Assembly (NCBI GenBank): GCA_040222995.1 | Contig: JAVKBW010000087.1 | Coordinates: 62,001 to 126,000 of the forward strand | Reading direction: 5' to 3' | Length of the DNA: 64,000 nt | From: JAVKBW01 sp040222995 | Lineage (GTDB): Bacteria; Pseudomonadota; Alphaproteobacteria; UBA8366; Aestuariispiraceae | Shown here: piece after piece, positions 1-8,807 of the stretch | Layout: every line of letters starts with the position of its first letter | Numbering within the stretch: the first letter of the stretch is position 1 | Program-made: the position numbers and the translations under genes | Notes under the pieces: model-generated | What the model saw: the letters and a program-made list of their open reading frames with translations, nothing else | Told to the model about the DNA's origin: nothing | Databases searched by the model: none

Positions 1-86
1 TAAGCCTTCTTGATCTCCGCATCTGTCGCCCCACGCGGCACGCCAAGCAAAGCATAGGGGTCGGCATTAGTCGTTTCATCAGTCAT
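1..86 (-). CDS. J-domain (DnaJ-like) protein, 5' end only
   Basis: The reverse strand opens with ATG at 84-86, preceded by a good ribosome site (GGAGGAAAA). It encodes 28 residues plus a TA that would begin the Tyr of KKAY before leaving the window. The fragment contains DPYALLGVPRGATDAEIKKA, the start of a J domain (helix I, LLGV turn, A..EIKKAY). J proteins stimulate the ATPase of Hsp70/DnaK. The HPD loop lies outside the window, so its integrity cannot be checked. The gene follows the ABC exporter genes on the same strand with a 57-nt gap. It could be DnaJ, CbpA or another small J protein. Confidence 0.85.
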   Translation of the reverse strand, partial: MTDETTNADPYALLGVPRGATDAEIKKA

Positions 87-143
87 GGTTTTCCTCCAGG
101 TGAACAGACTGCAGATCACCTTGTTTTTGCCTGGTTACTAACC

Positions 144-1268
144 TCATTGCGTCGTCGCCATGGTTTTTCGGAAACGCAGCAGGGCACAGGCGAAAAAAAC
201 GGAACCGATCGCCAGAATTGCCAAAAGCATTGGCCAGACGATCTCCAGACCCGCACCCCGAAACAGCACGGCCTGTGCAAATTTTATGAAATGGGTTGTA
301 GGTGAAAACTGCATGATGGTCTGCAATCCTTCGGGCATGCTTTCAAGCGGGGTGCCGCCGCCGGACAACAGATTCAACACGACAAAAACCGGTATTGAAA
401 GCAGGCCGAATTGCGGCATCGAGGTTGCAATCGTCGCCAACATAATCCCCAGGGATGTTACAGAAAACAGGTAAAGCCCGGCGCCTAGTGCGAAGAATGC
501 AATTGATCCGACAATGGGCACACCAAGAAAGCCCTGCACTACCAGATACAGCGATACTACCGATGCCAGTACGATTACAGCGCCGTTCGACCAGATTTTG
601 GAAAGCATGATTTCGACAGGGGTCACCGGCATCACCAGCAGGTGTTCGATCGTGCCGTGCTCGCGTTCCCGGATAACAGCGGCACCGGAAAGGATAATCG
701 AAAGGATGGTGACATTGTTTATTATCTGCATAACGGACATGAACCAAGCCGATTCAAGATTTGGGTTAAACTTGGCCCGTATTATCAGCGTGACAGGCAG
801 GTCGAATGCGCTGTCCGAACGGTTGATAAAAGAGATTATCTCGCGCTGCACGATATTTTGAATATAGGTGGCGCCGTTTCCGGCAAGGGTCATCGCGGTT
901 GCATCGACGTTGAGCTGAATTACCGGTCTGTGACCGGCCAGAATATCAGCCTGAAAGCCGACCGGGATATCCATGACAAAGGAATGTTCGCCACCGTCCA
1001 TTACGCTGTCCATTTCACCAAGTTCAATCAGGTCGGCGGGCTTGAAGTACGGCAGGATAAATGCAGCGCGGATGCGCTCGGATAATACTGAACGATCTTC
1101 GTCAACGATTGCGATCGCTGCGTTTCGCACCTCCGTCCGAACGCCACTTGCAACCGTGTAGATCGCAAGCGTGAATGTATAGAGTATCAACCCCATCAGA
1201 ACCGGATCACGCAGGACGCTGAATATCTCCTTGACGCCGAGATACAGGATATTGGATATGGGGCGCAT
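144..1268 (-). CDS. yhhJ: ABC-2 type exporter permease, YhhJ family
   Basis: A 374-residue inner-membrane protein with one N-terminal membrane segment (about residues 22-42), a large periplasmic domain (about 45-175) and a C-terminal bundle of about five helices. That is the layout of the ABC-2 transporter family, and the length equals that usual for E. coli YhhJ. It starts one base after the stop of the RbbA-type gene, so the two are probably translationally coupled. It should form the export channel with the fused ATPase/permease and the HlyD-type adaptor upstream. The substrate is unknown; exporters of this kind are often annotated as multidrug systems. No truncation is seen. Confidence 0.9.
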   Translation of the reverse strand: MRPISNILYLGVKEIFSVLRDPVLMGLILYTFTLAIYTVASGVRTEVRNAAIAIVDEDRSVLSERIRAAFILPYFKPADLIELGEMDSVMDGGEHSFVMDIPVGFQADILAGHRPVIQLNVDATAMTLAGNGATYIQNIVQREIISFINRSDSAFDLPVTLIIRAKFNPNLESAWFMSVMQIINNVTILSIILSGAAVIREREHGTIEHLLVMPVTPVEIMLSKIWSNGAVIVLASVVSLYLVVQGFLGVPIVGSIAFFALGAGLYLFSVTSLGIMLATIATSMPQFGLLSIPVFVVLNLLSGGGTPLESMPEGLQTIMQFSPTTHFIKFAQAVLFRGAGLEIVWPMLLAILAIGSVFFACALLRFRKTMATTQ

Positions 1269-1269
1269 C

Positions 1270-4011
1270 CTATCTCTCCTGGCGACGTAGCAGCAGCGTC
1301 GCGATGATCAGAAACAGCAACCCGAACCCGGCGAGGGCGATATGATCCCAATACAGGTCGCCGAACCCCAGTCCCTTGTTATAAACACCGGCGCTGATCC
1401 GTTGGAAATAATAGGCCGGGAAGGACTTGCCGATTACCTGTGACGCGCCGTCCAATGTCGCGACCGGATACATCATGCCGGAGAAATTCACTGTCGGAAT
1501 TATCACAATGATTGCACTTGCGAATACCGCTGCGATCTGAGAACTCACAAATGTCGAGACGACCAGACCAAACCCCGTGGCGGCTGTAGTATACAAAACC
1601 GCTCCTGCGATCAGCGCGGCAACGCTTCCCTCTATTCTCAGACCGAACACAACAAACATCAGAGCCGTCAGGGTCAAGAAACTCACCAGCGCGACAGCGA
1701 TATAGGGAAGCTGTTTTCCAAGCAGAAACTCCACCCTGCGGGTTGGCGCTGTGTAGACATTGGTTATTGATCCCATCTCCTTTTCGCGAACCACGCCAAG
1801 TGCAGTAAGCATTGTCGGTATCATGATCAGCATCATTGTCAGGACGCCTGGCGGGATTGCATGAGCGGATATGAACGCCTGATTGTAGCGAAACCTCGGC
1901 TCGATATCCGCCAGATCATAGACGGGGGAAATCCCTGTCTCGGAAAATGAAAATTCGCGAAGAAACGATAGAAACGCGCCGTTTGCATATCCCCGGGCGG
2001 TCTCTGCCCGGACTGTATTTGACCCATCGAGCCATATCGCGATTTCCGGATTCCGCTGCGCAAGCAGGTCACGTCCGAAATCGGGCGGTATGACAACAGC
2101 CATACTGAAATCGCCCTGTATCAGGCGGTGCTCCAGTTCCGAGAAATCCTGGATTGGCGCTTTTTGGCTGAAGTATCGGGAACTGGAGAATTGTTGCAGC
2201 AACGAACGACTTTCAGGCGATTGGTCTCCGTCCAGCACGGCGTAGGTCAGGTTCTCGACGTCGAAAGATATACCGAATCCCATCGTCAGCATCAGGATCA
2301 TCGGGCCCAGAAGCGCAAATGAAAGCCGGATGCTGTCCCGCCACAACTCCATTGCCTCGCGCCGGGCAAAGGCCCAGACGCGGGGCGGCGAAAGCCAGCG
2401 TTCAGGTAACGCCGGCGATCCGTTGTGGGGCAGCGACAGCGGTTTGGATACCTTCGGTTCGGAAATGTCGGAGCGGTCGACAGCGTCTTCAAGCCAAGCG
2501 ATAAACGCCGCTTCAAGCGTTGATGTGCCGCGGGCTTCCTTCAATTCCGACGGCGTGCCGACGGCTAAAACCTTGCCCGCGTGCATCAAGGATATCCGGT
2601 CGCATCTTTCGGCCTCATTCATGAAATGCGTAGAGATAAAAATCGTGACGCCGTCATTTCTGGACAGCTCGATAAGCAGGTCCCAGAACCCGTCGCGTGC
2701 AATCGGATCGACACCGCTGGTCGGTTCATCAAGAATAAGCATCTCGGGCTTATGCAGGACGGCGACAGCAAGCTGCAGACGTTGCCTGACGCCAAGCGGC
2801 AAATCTGCCGGACGGGAATCGGCAACCTGCTGCAAGGAAAAACGGATCATAAGGGATTCGATGCGGTCGGCTTTTTCGGCGCGGGGCAACTGAAATATAT
2901 CCGCGTGCAGGTCGAGGTTTTGGCGCACGGTAAGTTCGGAATACAGAGAGAAAGATTGCGACATGTAACCGACACGCCTGCGGTTTTCCATATCTTTACT
3001 GTCGACGCTTTTTCCGAACAACCGGGCTTCCCCTTCCGTTGGCGTCAGCAGGCCGGTCAGCATTTTCATCGTGGTTGTTTTACCGCAGCCGTTCGACCCG
3101 AGGAATCCGAATATCTCTCCGGCATCGATTCGAAAGGTTACGGCATCGACTGCTGTAAAATCGCCGAATCTCATGCTGAGCCTGTCTGCTTCGATGGCGG
3201 AAGGCCCATCAGTTGCAGGCCTCGGCGGCAGGACAATCTGGTGGTGGTCGCGCCTGGTGCCGTCGGGTAACAGAGCGACAAAGGCGTCCTCCAGGGTTGA
3301 TGCGCCGGTCTTCTCTTTCAATGCCAAAGGCGTGCCCGCGGCAAGCACCTGACCCTCGTTCATGGCGATCAGGTGTTCGAACCCTTCTGCTTCTGACATA
3401 TAGGCGGTTGCGGTTATGACAGTCATTTCAGGGCGCTGGTTGCGTATCCGCCCTATCAGGTCCCAGAATTGGCGGCGAGATAGCGGGTCCACCCCGGTCG
3501 TCGGTTCGTCCAGGATTAGCAGGTCAGGATCATGGATAAGTGCGCAACAAAGGCCGAGTTTCTGCTTCATCCCGCCGGAAAGTTTTGCGGCGGGCCGATC
3601 TTGGAACGGATCAAGGCCGGTGCTGGTCAACAGGTCGGCTATCCGTTCCTTTCGCTCTGCAGCGAATTGCCCGAACAGCCGGCCGAAGAAATCAATATTC
3701 TCGAAGACCGAGAGGGCCGGGTATAAGTTGCCGCCCAGTCCCTGAGGCATATAACCGATTTTCGGGCAGATCCGCATTCTGTGCGCTGAATCTGAAATAT
3801 CACCACCCAAAACGCGAATACTGCCGGACTGCATCCTGCGGGCACCGGCAACAAGCCCCAGCAGGGTAGATTTGCCGACCCCGTCCGGTCCGATAAGCCC
3901 ATACATTCGCGCTTTGGAGAACGACAGAGAGACAGAATCGAGCGCTGTCACAACACCGTATCGATGCGACAGATTGGTAACAGTGGCTGTTGCTGCAGCG
4001 TTATCGGTCAT
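1270..4011 (-). CDS. rbbA: RbbA-type fusion: two ABC ATPase domains plus ABC-2 permease
   Basis: The 913 residues hold ABC domain 1 (about 9-240), ABC domain 2 (about 275-505) and a C-terminal ABC-2 membrane domain (about 540-913). Domain 1 has Walker A GPDGVGKS (41-48), signature LSGGMKQK and Walker B LLILDEPT. Domain 2 has Walker A GSNGCGKT near residue 304 and Walker B MLILDEPT, but a degenerate signature (PLGVRQRL). The order and length match E. coli RbbA/YhiH. I chose the internal ATG at 4009-4011 rather than the upstream in-frame start because it overlaps the adaptor gene by only 11 bases and begins with the conserved ABC region. The RbbA name reflects a reported ribosome association in E. 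coli; export is the more direct inference here. Confidence 0.9.
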   Translation of the reverse strand: MTDNAAATATVTNLSHRYGVVTALDSVSLSFSKARMYGLIGPDGVGKSTLLGLVAGARRMQSGSIRVLGGDISDSAHRMRICPKIGYMPQGLGGNLYPALSVFENIDFFGRLFGQFAAERKERIADLLTSTGLDPFQDRPAAKLSGGMKQKLGLCCALIHDPDLLILDEPTTGVDPLSRRQFWDLIGRIRNQRPEMTVITATAYMSEAEGFEHLIAMNEGQVLAAGTPLALKEKTGASTLEDAFVALLPDGTRRDHHQIVLPPRPATDGPSAIEADRLSMRFGDFTAVDAVTFRIDAGEIFGFLGSNGCGKTTTMKMLTGLLTPTEGEARLFGKSVDSKDMENRRRVGYMSQSFSLYSELTVRQNLDLHADIFQLPRAEKADRIESLMIRFSLQQVADSRPADLPLGVRQRLQLAVAVLHKPEMLILDEPTSGVDPIARDGFWDLLIELSRNDGVTIFISTHFMNEAERCDRISLMHAGKVLAVGTPSELKEARGTSTLEAAFIAWLEDAVDRSDISEPKVSKPLSLPHNGSPALPERWLSPPRVWAFARREAMELWRDSIRLSFALLGPMILMLTMGFGISFDVENLTYAVLDGDQSPESRSLLQQFSSSRYFSQKAPIQDFSELEHRLIQGDFSMAVVIPPDFGRDLLAQRNPEIAIWLDGSNTVRAETARGYANGAFLSFLREFSFSETGISPVYDLADIEPRFRYNQAFISAHAIPPGVLTMMLIMIPTMLTALGVVREKEMGSITNVYTAPTRRVEFLLGKQLPYIAVALVSFLTLTALMFVVFGLRIEGSVAALIAGAVLYTTAATGFGLVVSTFVSSQIAAVFASAIIVIIPTVNFSGMMYPVATLDGASQVIGKSFPAYYFQRISAGVYNKGLGFGDLYWDHIALAGFGLLFLIIATLLLRRQER

Positions 4012-4984
4012 TTGGCAGATGGATCGCCAGTGCATCCGGCCATGCCGCCGACGGATCGACACGGATATAGGCCATGCCGGGAACGCCGGTCTTCACCACA
4101 TCGCGGTGCGCAATCAGTATATCTCTCGGAATCTTGACTTCGACCCGGAAGGTGAGCTTTTCGCGCTCGCTTTCGGTTTCGACATATCTCGGTGTGAACT
4201 GCGCCTCGGCAGCAACAAACGTGACCTTTGCGGGAACCACATACCGGGGCGCTGCATCAAAGATCAGCCGCGCCTCGGCGCCGTAGCGAAGCTGGCCCGC
4301 CGGACCCGTCGGGAGATAGACGGTCATGGAAACGTCTGCCAGATCAAGCAGCGAGACGATACGCCCGCCAGCCGCGACAACTTCGCCCGGCTCGACCAGT
4401 CGATACTGAACCCTGCCAGCCTTTGGCGCCTTCAGCACATATTCGGCCAAGTCGGCATGAAGCCGATCGACGGCTGCCTGTGTTGCGTCAATGGAAGCTT
4501 GCGCCCGAGCAATACCGGCTTGTGCCGAAAGGACGGCAGCGCGGGCTGTCGCCTGCTGGGCACGGCGGCGGTCGACGGTTTCGCCGCTGGCGTGCCCGCG
4601 TTCGTTAAGAGAGAGCGCCCGTGCCAGTTCCTGTTCCGCGAATACCAGCTCTGCCTTGCGTTGTGCGTTAAGCGCCTGTGCTTCCAGAAGGCTTTGTTCA
4701 GCCTGCCGGACATCGGCTTCCGCTACGCGCAACTCTGCTTCGACCTGGGTTGAATCAATGCGGGCGATGACTTGACCTGCGGTTACGAGTTCGCCTTCCG
4801 CAACTCGAATTTCCCTAAGACGACCGCTGAACCTGCTTGAAATATCAATGCGTTCAGCCTCTATCCGACCATTTGACTTCACAAAGCCCGCCGGCAGCTC
4901 CGCTGGCCTGCTTTCCAACCAATACCAACCGGCCCCGGCGCCTAACACCGCGACAATAAGTGCGCGGATCAACCATGGTTTCAT
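4001..4984 (-). CDS. HlyD-family periplasmic adaptor (YhiI-like)
   Basis: A 327-residue membrane-fusion protein: an N-terminal membrane anchor (about residues 8-25), a lipoyl-like half motif (about 48-65), an Ala/Gln/Glu-rich coiled-coil hairpin (about 75-165), the second lipoyl half and a beta-barrel region. It would bridge the inner-membrane ABC exporter to an outer-membrane channel; no TolC-type gene is in the window. It is the first gene of the adaptor, ATPase/permease, permease operon, and its stop overlaps the next start by 11 bases. The order equals the E. coli yhiI-rbbA-yhhJ set. It is divergent from phaC across 154 bp. Confidence 0.9.
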   Translation of the reverse strand: MKPWLIRALIVAVLGAGAGWYWLESRPAELPAGFVKSNGRIEAERIDISSRFSGRLREIRVAEGELVTAGQVIARIDSTQVEAELRVAEADVRQAEQSLLEAQALNAQRKAELVFAEQELARALSLNERGHASGETVDRRRAQQATARAAVLSAQAGIARAQASIDATQAAVDRLHADLAEYVLKAPKAGRVQYRLVEPGEVVAAGGRIVSLLDLADVSMTVYLPTGPAGQLRYGAEARLIFDAAPRYVVPAKVTFVAAEAQFTPRYVETESEREKLTFRVEVKIPRDILIAHRDVVKTGVPGMAYIRVDPSAAWPDALAIHLPNDR

Positions 4985-5138
4985 CTGTCTAGTCTTTCAC
5001 CGTAATGCCTGTGTTATCCGGGCGGTAATTCCAGTCGCAAACTAGTCGCCATCTGATTACAACGTATTGCGCCAGATCAATCCGCAAATGCATTTCTGTC
5101 GTTAATCTATGCTCAGTAGTCTCTCAATGGAGTGAATT

Positions 5139-7010
5139 ATGGGCGTTCCCAAAATAGCCTCAGTCGATCCCGGGAAGCCGCCGGGTCGCCAATCGGCACG
5201 CGCCGGATCCGATCGAATGGCATTGAAGTCATGCGCCGACCTCCCGGTTTTGCCTGATCTGGACGGTGCGGAAGATACCTATACGGAACCAGCCTTCGCG
5301 GATGTCATGGACCACGCATCCCGCGCCTTGATCGCGCGCTCAACCGCAGGCCTCTCGCCGGCCGCCATGATGCTTGTCTGGTCCGATTGGGCTTTGCATC
5401 TTGCCACATCGCCGGGCAAACAGGCCCGGTTGTGGGAAAAAGCCATCCGTAAGGCTATGCGGTTCCAACACTATGCCGCACGATGCGCGATGAATGGCGG
5501 CGTTGCATCACAGTGTATCGAACCGTTGCCGCATGATCGAAGGTTTATGGCTGAAGCCTGGCAAAAACCGCCGTTCAATCTCATGCATCAAGCCTTCCTT
5601 CTGACCCAGCAGTGGTGGCACAACGCGACGACTGACGTTCGCGGCGTTACCGCAGCAAACGAGCACGCGGCAGAGTTTGCGGCGCGACAGTTTCTCGATG
5701 TTTTCTCTCCGTCGAACTATCTGCTTACAAATCCGGAGGCTTTGGCGCGAACATGGGAAGAACAAGGACAGAACCTCTTCAGGGGGTGGCAGAATTTCCA
5801 GCAGGATATCGAGCGGCAGCTCGGCGGCAAGCCGCCCGCCGGAACGGAATCGTATAAGGTTGGAGAAAATGTGGCGGTTACGCCGGGCAAAGTGGTTTTC
5901 CGCAACAGGCTGATGGAACTGATCCGGTATACGCCTGTAACGGAAACCGTATATCCAGAGCCCGTGCTTATCGTTCCGGCATGGATTATGAAATACTACA
6001 TCCTTGATCTCAGTCCTGAAAACTCAATGGTAAAATACCTGGTAGAACAGGGATTCACGGTCTTCATGATCTCCTGGAAGAATCCGGGACCCGAAGACCG
6101 CGATCTTGGAATGGACGATTACCGAAAACTTGGACCGATGGCGGCTATGGATGTGATTTCAGATATCGCCGAAAACAGGAAAGTGCACAGTGTCGGTTAT
6201 TGCCTTGGCGGTACGCTCTTGTCTATCGCCGCCGCAGCGATGGCGCGTGACGGAGATGACAGACTCGCAAGCTTGTCGCTTCTGGCAGCGCAGAGCGACT
6301 TTTCGGAAGCCGGCGAGTTGATGTTGTTTGTCAATGAAAGCGAAGTCACCTTCCTGGAAGACATGATGTGGGACCGCGGTTTTCTTGATTCAAAGCAGAT
6401 GGCGGGCGCCTTCCAGATTCTACGGTCCAATGACCTGATCTGGTCAAAGATGCTGCGCACCTATCTGATGGGTGAACGTGACCCGGTAAACGATCTAATG
6501 GCGTGGAATGCAGATGCGACGCGCATGCCGTATCGCATGCATTCCGAATATCTCAGGAAACTGTTTCTTAACAATGAACTGTCGGCAGGAAAATACCTGG
6601 TAGACGAGCGGCCGGTCATACTTGGTGATATCCGCGTGCCTATTTTTGCTGTGGGTACGGAAAAAGATCATGTTGCGCCGTGGCGTTCTGTTTACAAAAT
6701 TCATACACTTGCCGATACCGATGTAACATTCGTTCTTACGAAAGGCGGGCATAATGCCGGTGTGGTTTCGGAACCGGGCCATGGAAACCGGCACTTCCGC
6801 ATTCACACAAGCCGGGCTGAGGATCGCCATCAGTCGCCAGACGAATGGTTGAAACGCACCGAACCATTGGATGGCTCATGGTGGACTGCATGGACTCCCT
6901 GGCTCGCCCGGCATTCAGACACGCGCGTATCTCCGTTGAAATCCGGTCGCGGCCCGGAAACGATGGATCAACTTCAGGACGCGCCCGGCAACTACGTCAA
7001 GATGGTATAG
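5139..7010 (+). CDS. phaC: Polyhydroxyalkanoate synthase (class I type)
   Basis: The 623-residue cytoplasmic enzyme polymerises (R)-3-hydroxyacyl-CoA into PHA on storage granules. It has the PhaC N-terminal domain followed by an alpha/beta-hydrolase fold. The lipase-like box reads GYCLGG with nucleophile Cys355; the other triad members are Asp510 (GTEKDHV) and His538 (KGGHN), 28 residues apart as is usual for class I enzymes. The start is supported by GGAG seven bases upstream. No phaR, phaE or depolymerase is adjacent, so this is a stand-alone synthase and may be a second copy. Downstream lies a degraded region. Confidence 0.95.
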   Translation: MGVPKIASVDPGKPPGRQSARAGSDRMALKSCADLPVLPDLDGAEDTYTEPAFADVMDHASRALIARSTAGLSPAAMMLVWSDWALHLATSPGKQARLWEKAIRKAMRFQHYAARCAMNGGVASQCIEPLPHDRRFMAEAWQKPPFNLMHQAFLLTQQWWHNATTDVRGVTAANEHAAEFAARQFLDVFSPSNYLLTNPEALARTWEEQGQNLFRGWQNFQQDIERQLGGKPPAGTESYKVGENVAVTPGKVVFRNRLMELIRYTPVTETVYPEPVLIVPAWIMKYYILDLSPENSMVKYLVEQGFTVFMISWKNPGPEDRDLGMDDYRKLGPMAAMDVISDIAENRKVHSVGYCLGGTLLSIAAAAMARDGDDRLASLSLLAAQSDFSEAGELMLFVNESEVTFLEDMMWDRGFLDSKQMAGAFQILRSNDLIWSKMLRTYLMGERDPVNDLMAWNADATRMPYRMHSEYLRKLFLNNELSAGKYLVDERPVILGDIRVPIFAVGTEKDHVAPWRSVYKIHTLADTDVTFVLTKGGHNAGVVSEPGHGNRHFRIHTSRAEDRHQSPDEWLKRTEPLDGSWWTAWTPWLARHSDTRVSPLKSGRGPETMDQLQDAPGNYVKMV

Positions 7011-7068
7011 GTCGATGCCCAGCGACTTGAACCTGAAAACGCCGTCGAATAGCGAGGCTAGGCAGTGC

Positions 7069-7158
7069 CATGGTAGAATTACCGCCATTCGCGGCGGCGT
7101 ACTCGATGTTTTGTTTGAAGCCGATTCACCTCGAATCCACGATTTGGTCTATGCGGAA
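7069..7158 (+). pseudogene. Remnant of an F1 ATPase beta subunit (AtpD) N-terminus
   Basis: An open frame starting at 7015 encodes GRITAIRGGVLDVLFEAD and then RIHDLVYAE, the beta-barrel start of F1 beta subunits (GxIxxxRGxVxDVxF..LPxI). After about 30 recognisable residues the similarity stops and the frame runs into unrelated sequence, with no P-loop. I read it as the stump of a lost ATPase operon, possibly the alternative N-ATPase type. The region is short, so this rests on pattern recognition alone. Confidence 0.5.
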
Positions 7159-7237
7159 AAGACACCTGTCCCTTCTCTAAATGCAGATTCTGGAGGAATT
7201 TCTGGGCATTGGCGTACCCATTCGCTAGATCGATTGA

Positions 7238-7366
7238 ATGCTCACTTTCCTAGAACTTCTTCTTCGTCAGATTGTCTCCTGCATAAAATCTAGAGCTGAG
7301 GTTCAGTTGGAGAATGCACGTCTGCGCCACCAGATAGATATCCTGCGCAGGAACGCGCCCAAGCGA
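7238..7366 (+). pseudogene. Remnant of an integrase-core (DDE) transposase N-terminus
   Basis: The 43 residues from 7238 look like the N-terminus of rve-type transposases: a hydrophobic start, then ENARLRHQIDILRRNAPKR, matching the usual ENLALRQQL.VLRR..PR pattern. The frame then loses similarity and no DDE catalytic core follows, so the element is dead. No terminal inverted repeats were found around it. Together with the AtpD fragment it marks an old rearrangement between phaC and the sugar-acid island. Confidence 0.6.
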
Positions 7367-7609
7367 CTATGGGTCACCGGCGGATCACTCGCCGGATCAA
7401 CGTCGAGACACGCACGCTGCCGACGATCCCGGAACAATGCCCGTTGACACGGAAAAACCAGCGCAGCTAGAATTGCATTCCAGATAACCGGAAGCAATTA
7501 TGATATTTCATAATTATATTGACATGGGCTGAATCGCATCTGTCGGGCGCCAGAACGCACCACCCTGCCAAAATGGATTGATTCCTGGAAAAAGCGAGAA
7601 GATCGGACG
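7367..7609. other. Non-coding stretch before the first dehydratase gene
   Basis: No coding sequence is recognisable here. It holds a palindromic operator candidate at 7498-7513 and a TTGACA hexamer at 7519-7524 with no convincing -10 partner. The AT-rich piece around 7495-7520 contrasts with the GC-rich flanks. Confidence 0.5.
7498..7513. promoter_or_regulatory. Operator candidate 1 of the IclR-type motif
   Basis: TTATGATATTTCATAA has half sites TTATGA and TCATAA around a 4-bp spacer. The outer bases AA/TT at 7496-7515 extend the dyad. It lies 97 bp upstream of the dehydratase/ATPase unit and matches three other sites upstream of the remaining units of this island. Binding by the IclR protein at 18.5 kb is an inference. 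Confidence 0.6.
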
Positions 7610-8806
7610 ATGAGAATAGAAGCGGTGGACTTTTTTTACCTGTCCATGCCTGTGGTGACGGATGCAGGCGACGGAAGTCAGGATGCTCTTCTGGTTCGGG
7701 TTAATGCAGGTGGCATAACAGGATGGGGGGAGTGCGATGCGTCGCCCCTTACCTCGATTGCTTCCTATGTTGCGCCGATGTCGCATGGCGCCTGCAAGGG
7801 CCTTCGGAGCGTGGTGCTCGGAAAGCCGATTGAAACGGCTTCCGACATCCATGCGCTCGCCGCCGCTGTTGAATTCGAGTGCACGGATATGCTGCAGGCG
7901 CCGCATACATTCTCGGGTATCGAAGCCGCATTGTGGGATATTCTCGGCAAGAAGCACAGCGAACCGGTTTACCGGCTGCTGGGCTATGAGAAAGCCTGCC
8001 CTAAAAAGCCCTATGCCTCTCAGATGTTCGGGGCGACTCCCGATGAAACCCTGTCGAATTGTCGCGCGGCGCGGGAAAAGGGGTACCGGGCCGTTAAATG
8101 CGGGTGGGAGCCGTTCGGACGCGGAACGCTGGCCGAAGATCGTGATCAGCTTGCCGCCGCACGGGAAGGTGTGGGAGACGATTGCACACTGCTTATCGAT
8201 GCCGGGCAGGTCTGGCGGGAAGATGTCGAAGCCGCTGTTGCCCGGCTGCCCTATCTTGAGGAATTCGGCGTGACATGGCTGGAAGAGCCGTTTCACGGAT
8301 CGGCATTGAACGAATATGCGCAGCTTGCCGATTCAAGCGCCAAGGTGCGGATAGCCGGTGGTGAAAATTCACACAATTACTACATGGCCAAGCATCTGAT
8401 CGATTATGGAAAGGTCTCTTTTATCCAGATCGATTGCGGCCGTATCGGTGGAATCGCGCCGGCCAAGCGGGTGGCCGATTACGCCGTTGCCAGGGGCGTT
8501 ACCTACGTGAATCACACATTCACCTCGCATCTCGCACTATCGGCGTCGTTACAGCCTTTTGCAGGATTGTCCGGCCATGTTATCTGCGAGTATCCATTTG
8601 CGCCGAAACCGGTCGCCCTGGCCGTCACCGAAAACCACATCGGTGTCGATGAAAACGGATATATATCACTGCCGGAAGCGCCGGGACTGGGTATGACAGT
8701 GAACGAGGAAAGGTTCGCTTCCTATCTGGTCGATGTCGAAATAGCGGTGAATGGCGAGACGATCTACCGAACGCCGGTTTCCGCAGCGAAGAAGGGGGCG
8801 CGTTAG
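7610..8806 (+). CDS. Enolase-superfamily sugar-acid dehydratase (MR/MLE), copy 1
   Basis: A 398-residue mandelate racemase/muconate lactonizing enzyme family protein, with an N-terminal capping domain and a TIM barrel. Metal ligands are readable as Asp197 (IDAGQ), Glu225 (LEEPF) and Glu252 (GGEN); the general base is His302 (NHTF) with its partner Asp in IQIDCG. Lys163 is present, but the second Lys of the usual KxK is Gly165. The family removes water from aldonates to give 2-keto-3-deoxy acids; the exact substrate is unknown. The gene ends two bases before the transporter ATPase, so import and dehydration are co-expressed. It lies under operator candidate 1. Confidence 0.9.
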   Translation: MRIEAVDFFYLSMPVVTDAGDGSQDALLVRVNAGGITGWGECDASPLTSIASYVAPMSHGACKGLRSVVLGKPIETASDIHALAAAVEFECTDMLQAPHTFSGIEAALWDILGKKHSEPVYRLLGYEKACPKKPYASQMFGATPDETLSNCRAAREKGYRAVKCGWEPFGRGTLAEDRDQLAAAREGVGDDCTLLIDAGQVWREDVEAAVARLPYLEEFGVTWLEEPFHGSALNEYAQLADSSAKVRIAGGENSHNYYMAKHLIDYGKVSFIQIDCGRIGGIAPAKRVADYAVARGVTYVNHTFTSHLALSASLQPFAGLSGHVICEYPFAPKPVALAVTENHIGVDENGYISLPEAPGLGMTVNEERFASYLVDVEIAVNGETIYRTPVSAAKKGAR

Positions 8807-8807
8807 G

